Shown here: positions 7,591 through 16,259 of the stretch, piece after piece
Layout of the letters: each line of letters begins with the position of its first letter
How positions within the stretch are numbered: position 1 is the stretch's first letter
Translations under genes and position numbers: made by a program
The notes under the pieces: model-generated
What the model saw: the letters and a program-made list of their open reading frames with translations, nothing else
Database searches by the model: none
What the model was told of the DNA's origin: nothing
Assembly: GCA_036835375.1 (NCBI GenBank)
Contig: DAITMB010000083.1
Location: 1 to 22,786 of the forward strand
Origin: JANQTF01 sp036835375
GTDB taxonomy: Bacteria > Bacteroidota > Bacteroidia > J057
Direction: 5' to 3'
DNA: 22,786 nucleotides

Positions 7591-8042
7591 CTCAGTGTTT
7601 CTCTGCAAGGTGGATAAAATGGGATCTAAGTCCAGTATTATCTGGTATTTCTGAAGTTTGGCTCCATAAATATCCGATTGCCTTTGCTTTTATCTCATAA
7701 AATCCCTCTACTTCAGCACCTTCCGATGGTTATTCCCTGTCAACTGAAAGCCGTATTTTCTTCTTTCACCTGTCAACCTTTTTTAGGACGTATCTAGTAA
7801 CCCACCTCAACCATCCCCACTGAACCCATCCTCCCAAAAGTTTCGGATCCAGCAAGCACAACTTACCATCTGAAATGTGAGCAACAAAAGCACCCCTCAC
7901 ATTCCCCATCGATTTCATCGCGCCGTGCAATCGTTCTCTCCTGGCGAAGTTTCGCACACCCAGGAGCCAAATCATGCGCTTTCCTCCTCTATTTTTGTTA
8001 GCTTCGCAGCATTATCTCAACTGCACTTACCTCCAGATAGCT
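7591..8042. other. Gene-poor stretch upstream of aconitase
   Basis: I find no convincing gene in these 452 bases. A minus-strand open frame at 7766-7975 gives a Trp/Gly-rich peptide with no family features. Around 7640-7700 the minus strand has coding-like words (FYEIKAKAIGYLW) broken by stops, perhaps a remnant of another gene belonging to the decayed region on the left. The right end probably holds the aconitase promoter. Confidence 0.45.
7990..7997 (+). promoter_or_regulatory. Possible -7 box for aconitase
   Basis: TATTTTTG matches the Bacteroidota -7 consensus TAnnTTTG exactly and lies 46 bp before the chosen aconitase ATG, which suits a short leader. No TTG is found at the expected -33 spacing, so support is partial. 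Confidence 0.25.
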
Positions 8043-10304
8043 ATGGTTTTTGACCTGGATATGATCAAGCGGGTGTACCAGGAGTTACCCGCCAAAATCG
8101 AAAAGGCACGGGTGGTTCTCGGACGGCCCATGACCCTCTCTGAAAAAATTCTCTACTCGCATCTCCATCCCGATTCGGAAGCTCGCGCTTACGTGCGGGG
8201 CAAGGACTACGTGGATTTCGCACCGGATCGGGTCGCCATGCAGGACGCAACGGCCCAAATGGCCCTGCTTCAGTTCATGATGGCCGGCAAAAAGAAGGTC
8301 TCAGTGCCTTCCACGGTGCACTGTGATCACCTCATCCAGGCCAAAATCGGGGCAGATCAAGATCTTGCGACCGCCAATGAGGTCAACCGGGAAGTATATG
8401 ATTTCCTTGGCTCTGTCTCCAACAAATATGGCATCGGCTTTTGGAAGCCGGGCGCTGGTATCATTCACCAAGTGGTGCTGGAAAACTACGCCTTTCCGGG
8501 CGGCATGATGATTGGTACCGACTCTCACACCCCCAATGCGGGTGGCTTGGGAATGGTTGCCATTGGGGTAGGCGGCGCCGATGCGGTGGATGTGATGGCG
8601 GGCATGGCGTGGGAGCTCAAAATGCCCAAGCTCATTGGGGTTCACCTTACAGGCTCGCTCAGCGGTTGGGCTTCTCCCAAGGATGTGATCCTGAAAGTGG
8701 CCGGAATTCTCACCGTGAAAGGCGGTACAGGAGCGATCGTGGAGTATTTTGGCGAAGGTGCTCGCAGCATGAGCTGCACCGGCAAAGGAACCATCGGCAA
8801 TATGGGCGCAGAGATCGGAGCCACTACTTCGACTTTTGGCTATGACGAATCTATGGCGCGCTACCTTCGCGCCACGGGTCGTGCGGAAGTCGCTGAGGCG
8901 GCAGATGCGGTCGCGGCACACCTCACAGGTGATCCCGAAGCCTATGCCAACCCCGAATTGTACTTTGACCAAGTCATACACATCAATCTGGACGAACTGG
9001 AGCCGCACATCAATGGCCCATTTACCCCAGATCTCGCGTGGCCGCTCTCGAAATTTGCGCAGGCAGTCAAAGACAATCAATATCCCCAAACCCTCGAAGT
9101 AGGGTTGATCGGGTCTTGTACCAATTCTTCTTATGAGGACCTCGATCGTGCCGCCTCTGTGGCACGTCAAGCTGTGACCAAGGGGCTACAGGCCCGCTCC
9201 GAATTCACAGTGACCCCTGGCTCGGAAGTGGTGCGCTACACCGTAGCGCGCGACGGCATTCTGGATGCTTTTGAAGGTATCGGGGGCGTGGTGCTCGCCA
9301 ATGCTTGCGGACCTTGTATCGGCCAGTGGGCACGCCACAACGAAAACCCAGATCGCCAAAATTCGATCATAACCTCTTTCAACCGGAACTTTGCCAAGCG
9401 CAACGACGGCAATCCCAATACCAACGCCTTCGTGGCTTCGCCGGAGCTGGTTACAGCATTTGCGATCGCGGGAGACCTCACCTTCAATCCTTTGACGGAT
9501 CAGTTGATCAATGACCGGGGCGAGCGCGTGAGCCTCGATCCACCTACCGGAGACGAACTTCCAGAGAGAGGATTCGATGCAGAAGATCCTGGGTATGTCG
9601 CTCCGTTTGAGGATGGAAGCAAAGTCACGGTGGCGGTTGCTCCGGATTCAGATCGTCTGCAATTGCTGGAGCCATTCAAGCCCTGGGACGGCCAAGACCT
9701 CAAAGGGCTTCGCCTGCTGATCAAAGCATTCGGCAAGTGTACCACCGACCACATTTCCATGGCCGGGCCTTGGCTGCGCTATCGGGGCCACCTCGACAAT
9801 ATTTCCAACAATGTGATGTTGGGAGCCATCAACGCTTTCACGAAGCAAGCCAACACCAAAAATCCCCTCACGGGCGAGTATCAGGAAAATCCCAAGGTGG
9901 CGCGCGCCCTCAGAAATGCTGGCGTCCAAAGCGTCATCATCGGAGACGAAAACTATGGGGAGGGTTCTTCCCGGGAACATGCGGCCATGGAGCCGCGTCA
10001 CATGGGCGTCCGTGCAGTGATTGTGAAGTCATTTGCCCGAATCCACGAGACCAACCTGAAAAAGCAGGGAATGCTCGGCTTGACCTTCGCCAATCCTGCC
10101 GATTACGACAAGATTCAAGAGGACGACACCTTTGATATCCATCTCTCGACCTTCGCCCCCGGCGAACAAATCAAGGTCGTAGCCCATCACCATGATGGTA
10201 GCAGCGATGCGTTCTGGTGCAATCATACTTACAATGAGCAGCAGATCGGCTGGGTACGCGCAGGCAGCGCCCTCAACCTGATCGCAGCCCAGAATGCTGG
10301 ATAA
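8043..10304 (+). CDS. acn: Aconitate hydratase, mitochondrial type
   Basis: This 753-aa enzyme interconverts citrate and isocitrate in the TCA cycle, in the cytoplasm, using a [4Fe-4S] cluster. The start at 8043 (MVFDLDMIKRVY) matches the family; the frame extends to 7974 without similarity. Cluster ligands are visible as Cys359 in GSCTNSSYED and Cys422/Cys425 in NACGPCIGQW, numbers within one of mature bovine aconitase. Other family blocks are GTDSHTPNAGGLGM and the swivel-domain GEGSSREHAAMEPR, where Ser642 corresponds to the catalytic serine. The length fits the ~750-aa mitochondrial-like group rather than the ~890-aa AcnA/IRP group. It stands alone, with an intrinsic terminator 28 bp after its stop, so it is probably monocistronic. 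Confidence 0.98.
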   Translation: MVFDLDMIKRVYQELPAKIEKARVVLGRPMTLSEKILYSHLHPDSEARAYVRGKDYVDFAPDRVAMQDATAQMALLQFMMAGKKKVSVPSTVHCDHLIQAKIGADQDLATANEVNREVYDFLGSVSNKYGIGFWKPGAGIIHQVVLENYAFPGGMMIGTDSHTPNAGGLGMVAIGVGGADAVDVMAGMAWELKMPKLIGVHLTGSLSGWASPKDVILKVAGILTVKGGTGAIVEYFGEGARSMSCTGKGTIGNMGAEIGATTSTFGYDESMARYLRATGRAEVAEAADAVAAHLTGDPEAYANPELYFDQVIHINLDELEPHINGPFTPDLAWPLSKFAQAVKDNQYPQTLEVGLIGSCTNSSYEDLDRAASVARQAVTKGLQARSEFTVTPGSEVVRYTVARDGILDAFEGIGGVVLANACGPCIGQWARHNENPDRQNSIITSFNRNFAKRNDGNPNTNAFVASPELVTAFAIAGDLTFNPLTDQLINDRGERVSLDPPTGDELPERGFDAEDPGYVAPFEDGSKVTVAVAPDSDRLQLLEPFKPWDGQDLKGLRLLIKAFGKCTTDHISMAGPWLRYRGHLDNISNNVMLGAINAFTKQANTKNPLTGEYQENPKVARALRNAGVQSVIIGDENYGEGSSREHAAMEPRHMGVRAVIVKSFARIHETNLKKQGMLGLTFANPADYDKIQEDDTFDIHLSTFAPGEQIKVVAHHHDGSSDAFWCNHTYNEQQIGWVRAGSALNLIAAQNAG

Positions 10305-10331
10305 GCCAGCAGACCATCGTTAAGCAAATCT

Positions 10332-10359
10332 AGGCCGTCTCTGCTGAGACGGCCTTTTT
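10332..10359 (+). terminator. Intrinsic terminator after aconitase
   Basis: A perfect 10-bp stem, AGGCCGTCTC / GAGACGGCCT, with loop TGCT (10342-10345), is followed directly by a run of five Ts. It starts 28 bp after the aconitase stop. This is a classic Rho-independent terminator and the clearest one in the window. Confidence 0.88.
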
Positions 10360-10372
10360 GCGTAAGCGGGAT

Positions 10373-10414
10373 ATCGCTGGTTCAGCGATTTGCAACAATA
10401 GATTTGCAATAATA
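10373..10414. repeat. Hairpin joined to a 14-bp tandem duplication
   Basis: ATCGCTG (10373-10379) and CAGCGAT (10383-10389) form a perfect 7-bp inverted repeat with a 3-base loop. Overlapping its right arm, GATTTGCAACAATA (10387-10400) is repeated as GATTTGCAATAATA (10401-10414), with one mismatch and no gap. The function is unknown. Confidence 0.5.
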
Positions 10415-10739
10415 GAAGGAAGGGAAAATGCTACAAAATCTGGCGGTAAGAGCTCTTGCCAGGACATAAATCTGTTTGTTGCCAACACCGCCAACAATTC
10501 CCACCTTTGTACAGTAGTAAGCTCGAAAACGGCAAGAAGTTGCCCAAGCGATGTTTACAAAAACTTTCTTTGGCTCGGGAAGCTGAAGCATAAGAGTGAT
10601 GCTTTTGGCTTGTGTTGAGAAAATGGGGGGGTGATACATTGCAGAAAATTAGCTTCGTATGCTCCCCTTTGCCCCTAGGTACATGTTCGCTCCGTGACTT
10701 CTTTTTCCATTTCGACGGACTTTCTATCAACTTGCTTGT

Positions 10740-11972
10740 ATGAACCAATCAACGGACCTGTTTGATATTTGCATTGTGGGAGGCGGAATCGTGGGCCTCA
10801 GCTCCGCCTACAAATTGCAGCTCCGCAACCCACAGCTCAGGATCTTGGTCTTGGAAAAAGAAGAGAAACTCTCCGCCCACCAAACGGGCCGCAATTCAGG
10901 AGTGATTCACTCGGGGATGTACTACAAGCCAGGTTCCTACAAGGCGACGACCTGTGTCACGGGCAGAAAAGAGTTGGTGGCTTTTGCCCGCCAATATGGC
11001 GTCGATCACGATGTGTGCGGCAAAATCGTGGTAGCCACCAATCCGGCGGAGCTTCCATTTCTCGAAAAAATTTTCCAGACGGGCCTTCAAAATGGGGTGG
11101 AGGGCATCGAAAAGATCACACCTTCGCAGGTCCTCGATATTGAGCCGTATTGCACCAGCGCAATTGCCGCCATTTGGGTGCCGGTGACTGGCATCATCGA
11201 CTATCCCGGCGTGGTGCACAAGTTGGCCGAACTCACCACAGCACTCCAGCCGGCCAGCCGCGTGCTCACAGGGCAGCGTGTCATCGGAATTCAGCATGGC
11301 GAGGATATCACGGAAATCAAGACCGAAAAGGACCTCTTTCGGGCCAGGCAACTCGTGTTCTGCGGGGGACTCTTTTCCGACCGCCTCGCTGCAATGGACG
11401 GTGCTAAAGCAAAAGCCAAGATCGTTGGCTTTCGAGGTGACTATTACGACCTGGCTCCTCACGCTGTACACAAGGTCAAGAATCTTATTTATCCGGTGCC
11501 CAATCCAGCATTTCCCTTTCTGGGCGTTCATTTTACCCGCATGGTAGAAGGTGGTGTCGAGTGTGGGCCCAATGCGGTCTTTACTTTCAAGCGTGAAGGC
11601 TACGGCAAAACCGACTTTGATCTCCGGGATTCTTGGGAAGCGCTGACGTATCAAGGCACTTGGAAGCTTTTCGCCAAGCACTGGAAATTTGGTTTGGATG
11701 AATATCGACGGGCATTTTCCAAGCGAAGATTTTTGCACCAAATTCAGCGCCTGATTCCGAGCCTTACGATGGAGGAGATCGTGGAAGGTCGCTCAGGCGT
11801 GCGCGCGATGGCCCTGGGGCCAGATGGCAATATGATTGAAGACTTTGACATTGTGTATTCCGGCAAATCCATTCATATTCTCAACGCACCTTCTCCCGCT
11901 GCCACGGCCGGACTCGCCATTGGAGAGCAGGTCGCGCAGATGGCGGAAGAACGCTTTGGCCTCAAGGTCTGA
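10740..11972 (+). CDS. lhgO: L-2-hydroxyglutarate oxidase
   Basis: A 410-aa FAD-dependent oxidoreductase of the DAO superfamily that oxidises L-2-hydroxyglutarate to 2-oxoglutarate, a metabolite-repair step linked to the TCA cycle. The N-terminal dinucleotide-binding motif GGGIVGLSSAY spans residues 14-24, with the ribose-binding Glu39 at the end of strand two (LVLEKE). The family signature HQTGRNSGVIHSGMYYKPGS (47-66) follows. Later blocks include PVTGIIDYPGVV, FRGDYYDL, LGVHFTR and the C-terminal GRSGVRAMALGPDG with NAPSPAATAGLAIG, which closes the FAD site. Length is normal for LhgO/YgaF. The ATG at 10740 lacks a Shine-Dalgarno motif, as usual here. The next gene begins five bases after its stop, so the two form an operon. 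Confidence 0.95.
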   Translation: MNQSTDLFDICIVGGGIVGLSSAYKLQLRNPQLRILVLEKEEKLSAHQTGRNSGVIHSGMYYKPGSYKATTCVTGRKELVAFARQYGVDHDVCGKIVVATNPAELPFLEKIFQTGLQNGVEGIEKITPSQVLDIEPYCTSAIAAIWVPVTGIIDYPGVVHKLAELTTALQPASRVLTGQRVIGIQHGEDITEIKTEKDLFRARQLVFCGGLFSDRLAAMDGAKAKAKIVGFRGDYYDLAPHAVHKVKNLIYPVPNPAFPFLGVHFTRMVEGGVECGPNAVFTFKREGYGKTDFDLRDSWEALTYQGTWKLFAKHWKFGLDEYRRAFSKRRFLHQIQRLIPSLTMEEIVEGRSGVRAMALGPDGNMIEDFDIVYSGKSIHILNAPSPAATAGLAIGEQVAQMAEERFGLKV

Positions 11973-11977
11973 TTGAT

Positions 11978-13534
11978 ATGATGAAACGAATCGGCATTGT
12001 CTCCGGGATCGCTGTCTTGGGCCTCCTTAGCTGGGTGATTTGGACCAAAGGGGGCAAAGCAGGCGATTTTGTTGCCTGGGAAGAAACCCTACTCACCTCT
12101 TACCAATACCTCGACCCCGAAGCCGTGAGCCGATACCGGGCAGGGTCCGTGAGCAGCTATGTCTCCTTCTCTTTTCAGCTCAAGGAGCGCGACCAGGAAC
12201 AGCTGGTCCGGGAAAAAGCCTTTTGGCAGGAAAAGCGGAGTGAGCGACTGACTTTTGACCCGCTGAGCTTGGACAGTTTGGCACGAAGTCGATGGGAAGC
12301 GCTGAAGTACTTGGAAGCCCGTTTTGTGGACCTTCCGGCAGAATGGTACGCCATGCGGTTTTTTCATCCAGAGGATGGCCTACAATCTGAGCTGCTATTG
12401 CTTCTCACTCACCTCCACCACATTGCCTCAGTGGACGACTGCGAAGGGTATGTTTATCGCCTGCGCACGCTGCCTCTGCGCTTTCGAGAGGCCTTGGCTG
12501 CAACCGAACAAGCCGCTGCCACAGGCTGGGTCATGGATTCTCTCTCCCTCCGCATCGCTGTCGAACAGCTTCGCACCCTGGCTGAGATGCCCGTCAAAGA
12601 GTTGATACTTTATCGCACGTTTGGGACGCGCATCACCCGGCTAGACCCGACCGCGATCAACGAATACCAGGCGGTGGAATTTCTGCTGCAAGCAGCCAAA
12701 ACCTTGGAGGAAGATTTCCAACCGACGCTCCTCCTCGTGGCGGATCGCCTCGCAGCACTGACGCCTTCCGCGCCAGGCATGGATCGCCTACCCGAACCTA
12801 TTTTTGACACATGGCTGTCCACGATGATCTTTCGGGACAGCCTGCCTGCTGGCTGGAGAGAATCCCTGCAACAGGCATTTGACCGAGTCCCTCCCCTTTT
12901 CCTGCCACCTCTGCGCGACAAGGTGCGGCTCAATCAAGACAGCATTTTGAAGCAAATTCGATCGTCCACGGAGGGTATTTTGGCCACTTATCCTGCGGAG
13001 TCGATTCGCCTGCGCGAACAGCCGAAACACCTGATGGGACTTCGTCCACAGCTCTTGTCGGGCACACGCGACGGTATGGTGTTTCCGGTGTTGTTATTGC
13101 CAGAAGAAGGTGACCCCTATGAGACCACCCTCGATATTTACCAGTATGCGATTCCTGGCGCGGGGCTTCAACGCCAGCTCCTGGTGGAATCAGAGCAGCC
13201 GATGTGGCAATTGGCCGCTGACCATCGTGCGGCGGAGGAGGGGTGGGGGAGGTACGGCTTGTCTTTGCTCCAGGACAAATTGCTGTGGTTTTCGCGCGAC
13301 AGCCTCTTGCTCCAAGCCTACGAACAGCGAGCTGCGTCAGGAACAGTGCTCGCGTGGCTCGACTGGCAACTCCATGATGCGGGCCGATCCTTGCCGGAAT
13401 TGACGGCCTTCCTCCTGGACAAAGGCCATGATCCTGAGCAGATTCGTCGCTGGCAACAAGTGCTGCTGCTGTACCCTGGCCATTCTCTGGCTGTGTATTT
13501 TTGGGAAATATGGGGAATACAACACGCTTATTAG
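11978..13534 (+). CDS. Membrane-anchored DUF885-like protein, zinc motif lost
   Basis: A 518-aa protein with an N-terminal signal anchor (IGIVSGIAVLGLLSWVIW, residues 5-22) and a long helical body. I read it as a divergent DUF885 protein, a family of putative zinc metallopeptidases. Matching features are LRTLPLRFREALAATEQAAATG (written here as family-like helix at about 155-180), AIPGAGLQ (391-398), EEGWGRYG (420-427), a helix resembling the family's 'RLVVDTGLH' region, and PGHSLAVYFWEI near the end. The family's H-E-x-x-P-G-H motif aligns here to Gln389, Tyr390, Pro393, Gly394 and Ala395, so all three catalytic or metal-binding positions are replaced; Glu421 of EGW remains. It is therefore probably a pseudoenzyme. 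It is co-transcribed with lhgO. Membership is my pattern reading and unverified. Confidence 0.7.
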   Translation: MMKRIGIVSGIAVLGLLSWVIWTKGGKAGDFVAWEETLLTSYQYLDPEAVSRYRAGSVSSYVSFSFQLKERDQEQLVREKAFWQEKRSERLTFDPLSLDSLARSRWEALKYLEARFVDLPAEWYAMRFFHPEDGLQSELLLLLTHLHHIASVDDCEGYVYRLRTLPLRFREALAATEQAAATGWVMDSLSLRIAVEQLRTLAEMPVKELILYRTFGTRITRLDPTAINEYQAVEFLLQAAKTLEEDFQPTLLLVADRLAALTPSAPGMDRLPEPIFDTWLSTMIFRDSLPAGWRESLQQAFDRVPPLFLPPLRDKVRLNQDSILKQIRSSTEGILATYPAESIRLREQPKHLMGLRPQLLSGTRDGMVFPVLLLPEEGDPYETTLDIYQYAIPGAGLQRQLLVESEQPMWQLAADHRAAEEGWGRYGLSLLQDKLLWFSRDSLLLQAYEQRAASGTVLAWLDWQLHDAGRSLPELTAFLLDKGHDPEQIRRWQQVLLLYPGHSLAVYFWEIWGIQHAY

Positions 13535-13840
13535 CAGGTTCTTGAAAAAATCGTGTTGATTCTCCATGCAAGTTTCCTTTTCTCATGGAAAGTGGAAAGC
13601 TGCTGCGAAGCCCCCTATGCTCCCAAACATGAGGCGCCTATTTGACTCGCTGACCATTGCCGAGAAGCTGGATGTCTGGAAAATGAAATCGCAAGTTTCT
13701 CTTAGTTGGAAGTTGTAGGAAAGACGTGACTACCGCTTGGATTTAAACCCAAATGGACTTGGGGTATTGTTACATTGGCAGGTAATTTGCGCCTATGGTC
13801 ACAGGCTACGGCCTGCGTTTCCCAACTCAACCCCATCACC
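13535..13840. other. Intergenic region before the 483-aa gene
   Basis: These 306 bases hold no convincing gene. A 50-codon plus-strand frame at 13566-13718 (MQVSFSHGKWKAAAKPP...) has no recognised features and no ribosome site. The frame of the next gene is open back to 13775, but its signal peptide fixes the start at 13841. TAATTTG at about 13782-13788 is a weak -7 candidate. Confidence 0.4.
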
Positions 13841-15292
13841 ATGCGGAAGCTGATCTTGCACCTACCCCTGTGCATGCTCTTTGCGAATCTGGTCGCGCAA
13901 AATCCAGAAGCCTGTCTCAGAACTTACGAGTTGCTCAAGTCCCCCACTTTGACGCAACTGGAAGAGTTGGTTCCTGGAACCATCGTGTACTTGTCCGTCC
14001 CCTACGTGGAAGCGCTGCGCGCTGGAGTATTTGATAGAGAAGTATCTGGAATTCGTCATTATGAATACCTCCGGCCCGGCACCAGAGAAGAATTGCGTGA
14101 AGGATTGGGGCTTCAAGCTGCCGAGGTGCAGGTGTTGGCGGCTGACGGCAATGTGTACAAAGAGGTTCAGGCAAAGCCGGGCCAGCATTTTTTTAAGCCA
14201 AAACGAGGATTTCATGGCGATTATCAGCCCGAGTGGCGCGATCCCTTTTTGCACGTCCCAGCTGGCATGGATCCGGTGGACCTTCGCAATGCCGATGGTC
14301 AACCCTTGCGCGTGCTAGAATTTCAGCCTGGCTTTTTGCGGCTTAGGGCCGGATCAGAAGAATGGGTGTTTTTTACGGGCTATCCTGATCTCCCTTTCGT
14401 GATCGACACAGAGCGGGTACGTGCCAGACTCAGCGAGAAGCAGCGCCTCGCCAATGCCTTGCTGGGCCAGGAATATTTGATAGAATTGAATCAGACTTTG
14501 CGCTTTCTTCCAGGCATGGCCGAAAAGCCGCAGACCTTCGGTCCGGAAATTCGCCACCTGGAGCTTCGCGTCGAAGAGGTATTTGTCGATCACCAGAAGG
14601 TACTGTTGGGCTATGGTGAGCCTCGAAATTATCTGGTGCTGGATCAAGACAGCGATGCCAAATTGTATGAACTCCCTTGCCTGCGAGAAAGCTATCAACG
14701 TGCCTTGCTAGCCGATCCCGGACGCTTGGAAGCGAGCAATCAGCAACTCAATCGTGTGATGTTAGCGCAGGTGCCTGTGGCTGAGTGGAGCCAGGACCTC
14801 GCACTTGTTCAAGCGCTGGAGAGTCGGTTTCGCCTCCAACAAGACGATCGCGCGAGCTTTCGCTGGTACGAGCACCTGTTGCTCTTACGAGACGATCTCT
14901 ACCGCCAGACCTTTCTCACAGCCCGGCTTCGCGAGGATGGTCAGTGTCATGTCCAGTCACAATACTCGTCCAAGCGCGGCCTGTACCACACGCGAATTCA
15001 GGTCGAATCCGGTAGAGAGCCCCTGGAGAGCAACCGAATCGCGACATTGGACCCGCGGAGCAGTCGCCAGCGCATCGGCGAATGGACCGTGGAAAAAGTC
15101 TCTTTCGACGACGCGATGGATCGACCCCTATTGATTGCGCTTGCTGCCCAACCCGAACAACCCGTGCGGGTAAGATATGTGGCTGGGGGCTCTTTTTACG
15201 AAGAAATCGAGCTGTCACCTTTTTACCGGGAGATCATTCGGGATGTATATTTGATGTCTGAGTTGATTCGCTATCGGGCAGGAGATCGCTAA
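13841..15292 (+). CDS. Exported protein of unknown function
   Basis: From the ATG at 13841 the product is 483 aa with a signal peptide (LILHLPLCMLFANLVAQ, cut near residue 20). I do not recognise the family. Visible features are an N-terminal mixed region with LVPGTIVYLSVPYVEALR, a segment rich in Arg, Gln and Leu, paired phrases such as LRVLEFQPGFLRLRAGSEEW and FFTGYPDLPF suggesting beta-sheet domains, and a charged C-terminal part with SQYSSKRGLYHTRI. There are few cysteines and no obvious catalytic motif or C-terminal sorting domain. It probably resides in the periplasm. It stands 306 bp after the DUF885-like gene and 127 bp before the hydrolase gene, with no close operon partner. Confidence 0.7.
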   Translation: MRKLILHLPLCMLFANLVAQNPEACLRTYELLKSPTLTQLEELVPGTIVYLSVPYVEALRAGVFDREVSGIRHYEYLRPGTREELREGLGLQAAEVQVLAADGNVYKEVQAKPGQHFFKPKRGFHGDYQPEWRDPFLHVPAGMDPVDLRNADGQPLRVLEFQPGFLRLRAGSEEWVFFTGYPDLPFVIDTERVRARLSEKQRLANALLGQEYLIELNQTLRFLPGMAEKPQTFGPEIRHLELRVEEVFVDHQKVLLGYGEPRNYLVLDQDSDAKLYELPCLRESYQRALLADPGRLEASNQQLNRVMLAQVPVAEWSQDLALVQALESRFRLQQDDRASFRWYEHLLLLRDDLYRQTFLTARLREDGQCHVQSQYSSKRGLYHTRIQVESGREPLESNRIATLDPRSSRQRIGEWTVEKVSFDDAMDRPLLIALAAQPEQPVRVRYVAGGSFYEEIELSPFYREIIRDVYLMSELIRYRAGDR

Positions 15293-15419
15293 GCGCTGAA
15301 GTGGGAAGGAAAACGGCAAGCACAATGCCGCGTGACTCGTGAGAAACGAGCGCAAATTTGTACCTCAAGTCCGGATTTGCTTATTTCCACTTTGCTACAC
15401 GCCTCCAACCCACATCTTC

Positions 15420-16259
15420 ATGCCCTCTTCGACGACATACACAGTCTCTCTCCATGGTCAGCAGCTCGCGGGCCAGCTTTGGTCTCCGCCTCAGTCACCC
15501 AAGGCGGTGATGATTCTCGTGCACGGACACGGAGAACATGCCGGCCGCTACGCAGCGATGGCTGACTTTTTGACCCAGGCGGGCATTGCCGTGGTGGGGA
15601 TTGATCAGTTTGGTCATGGGAACACTTCGGGGAAAAAGGGCCATGCTCCCAGCTTTGCCGCCATGCTCGACAGCATCGAAGCCCAGGTTCAGGAAGCGAG
15701 CCAACGATTTCCTGGGATTCCTCTCTTCCTTTATGGTCATAGCATGGGAGGAGCCCTGGTCACCAATTTTGTGCTCCAGCGCAAGCCACACGTGCAGGGA
15801 GCGGTGTTGAGTTCGCCTTGGCTGAGGCTCGCCCTAAAGCCATCGAACATCCAATTGATGATCGGCAACATCGCCAAGCGACTCGCTCCCGCTTTGACCC
15901 AACCGAGCAAACTCAATGCGGAATTTATCTCCCAGATTCCTGAAGAAGTTGCGCGCTACCGTCAGGATCCCTTGGTCCATGACCTCATCAGCTCCACGGT
16001 ATTTTTCGGTGTGTTGGAAGCAGGAGAGTTCGCGATGGCTCATGCTGCGGAGTGGCCCCTGCCACTGTTGGCCTATCACGGCAGCGGCGACAAAATCACC
16101 AGCCACGCGGCCACGCAAGCATTTGCTGAGGCAGTGCCGGGCGATAAGGAATTCATCTCATTTGAAGGTGGGCAACACGAGTTGCATCACGACCTACAGC
16201 GGCAGCAAGTGTTGGCTACTTTGCGGGATTGGATCCTAGCGCACGCAGTTCTTCAATAG
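15420..16259 (+). CDS. Alpha/beta hydrolase, monoacylglycerol lipase type (S33)
   Basis: A 279-aa cytoplasmic hydrolase. The ATG at 15420 gives the normal family start (MPSSTTYTVSLHGQQLAGQL); the frame extends to 15339 without similarity. The oxyanion-hole motif HGHGEHAGRY is at residues 35-44, followed by DQFGHGNTSGKKGH (62-75), a form typical of monoacylglycerol lipase and lysophospholipase relatives. The nucleophile is Ser108 in GHSMGG, the acid is Asp224 in GSGDKIT, and the base is His253 in GGQHELHHD. The triad is complete. It likely hydrolyses monoglycerides or similar esters; the exact substrate cannot be read. Its last 44 bp overlap the end of the convergent M20 gene. Confidence 0.93.
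   Translation: MPSSTTYTVSLHGQQLAGQLWSPPQSPKAVMILVHGHGEHAGRYAAMADFLTQAGIAVVGIDQFGHGNTSGKKGHAPSFAAMLDSIEAQVQEASQRFPGIPLFLYGHSMGGALVTNFVLQRKPHVQGAVLSSPWLRLALKPSNIQLMIGNIAKRLAPALTQPSKLNAEFISQIPEEVARYRQDPLVHDLISSTVFFGVLEAGEFAMAHAAEWPLPLLAYHGSGDKITSHAATQAFAEAVPGDKEFISFEGGQHELHHDLQRQQVLATLRDWILAHAVLQ

Larger units (their letters stand above)
10305..10739. other. Intergenic region between acn and lhgO
   Basis: These 435 bases hold the terminator at 10332-10359, a second inverted repeat at 10373-10389 and a 14-bp tandem repeat at 10387-10414. The open frames present here (for example 10358-10618 plus and 10431-10748 minus) have no family features, signal peptide or convincing start, and I regard them as chance. 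The lhgO promoter should lie in the right half; I see no clear -7/-33 pair. Confidence 0.5.

Noticed and set aside
7766..7975. 69-codon minus-strand frame upstream of aconitase
   Set aside because: Trp/Gly-rich with no family features, and it covers the probable aconitase promoter.
8301..9170. Long minus-strand frame (289 codons) inside the aconitase gene
   Set aside because: It is antisense to a gene with complete catalytic residues; the translation is His/Arg-rich, typical of a shadow of GC-biased coding DNA.
10358..10748. Overlapping open frames on both strands between acn and lhgO
   Set aside because: Cys/Lys-rich low-quality translations without plausible starts; the plus frame begins inside the terminator tail.
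13560..13600. TCCATG...CATGGA inverted repeat after the DUF885-like gene
   Set aside because: Six-base arms around a 15-base loop with no T-run; too weak for a terminator.
13566..13718. 50-codon plus-strand frame starting MQVSFSHGKWK
   Set aside because: No ribosome site, signal, or recognisable motif; it lies in an intergenic gap and is within chance length.
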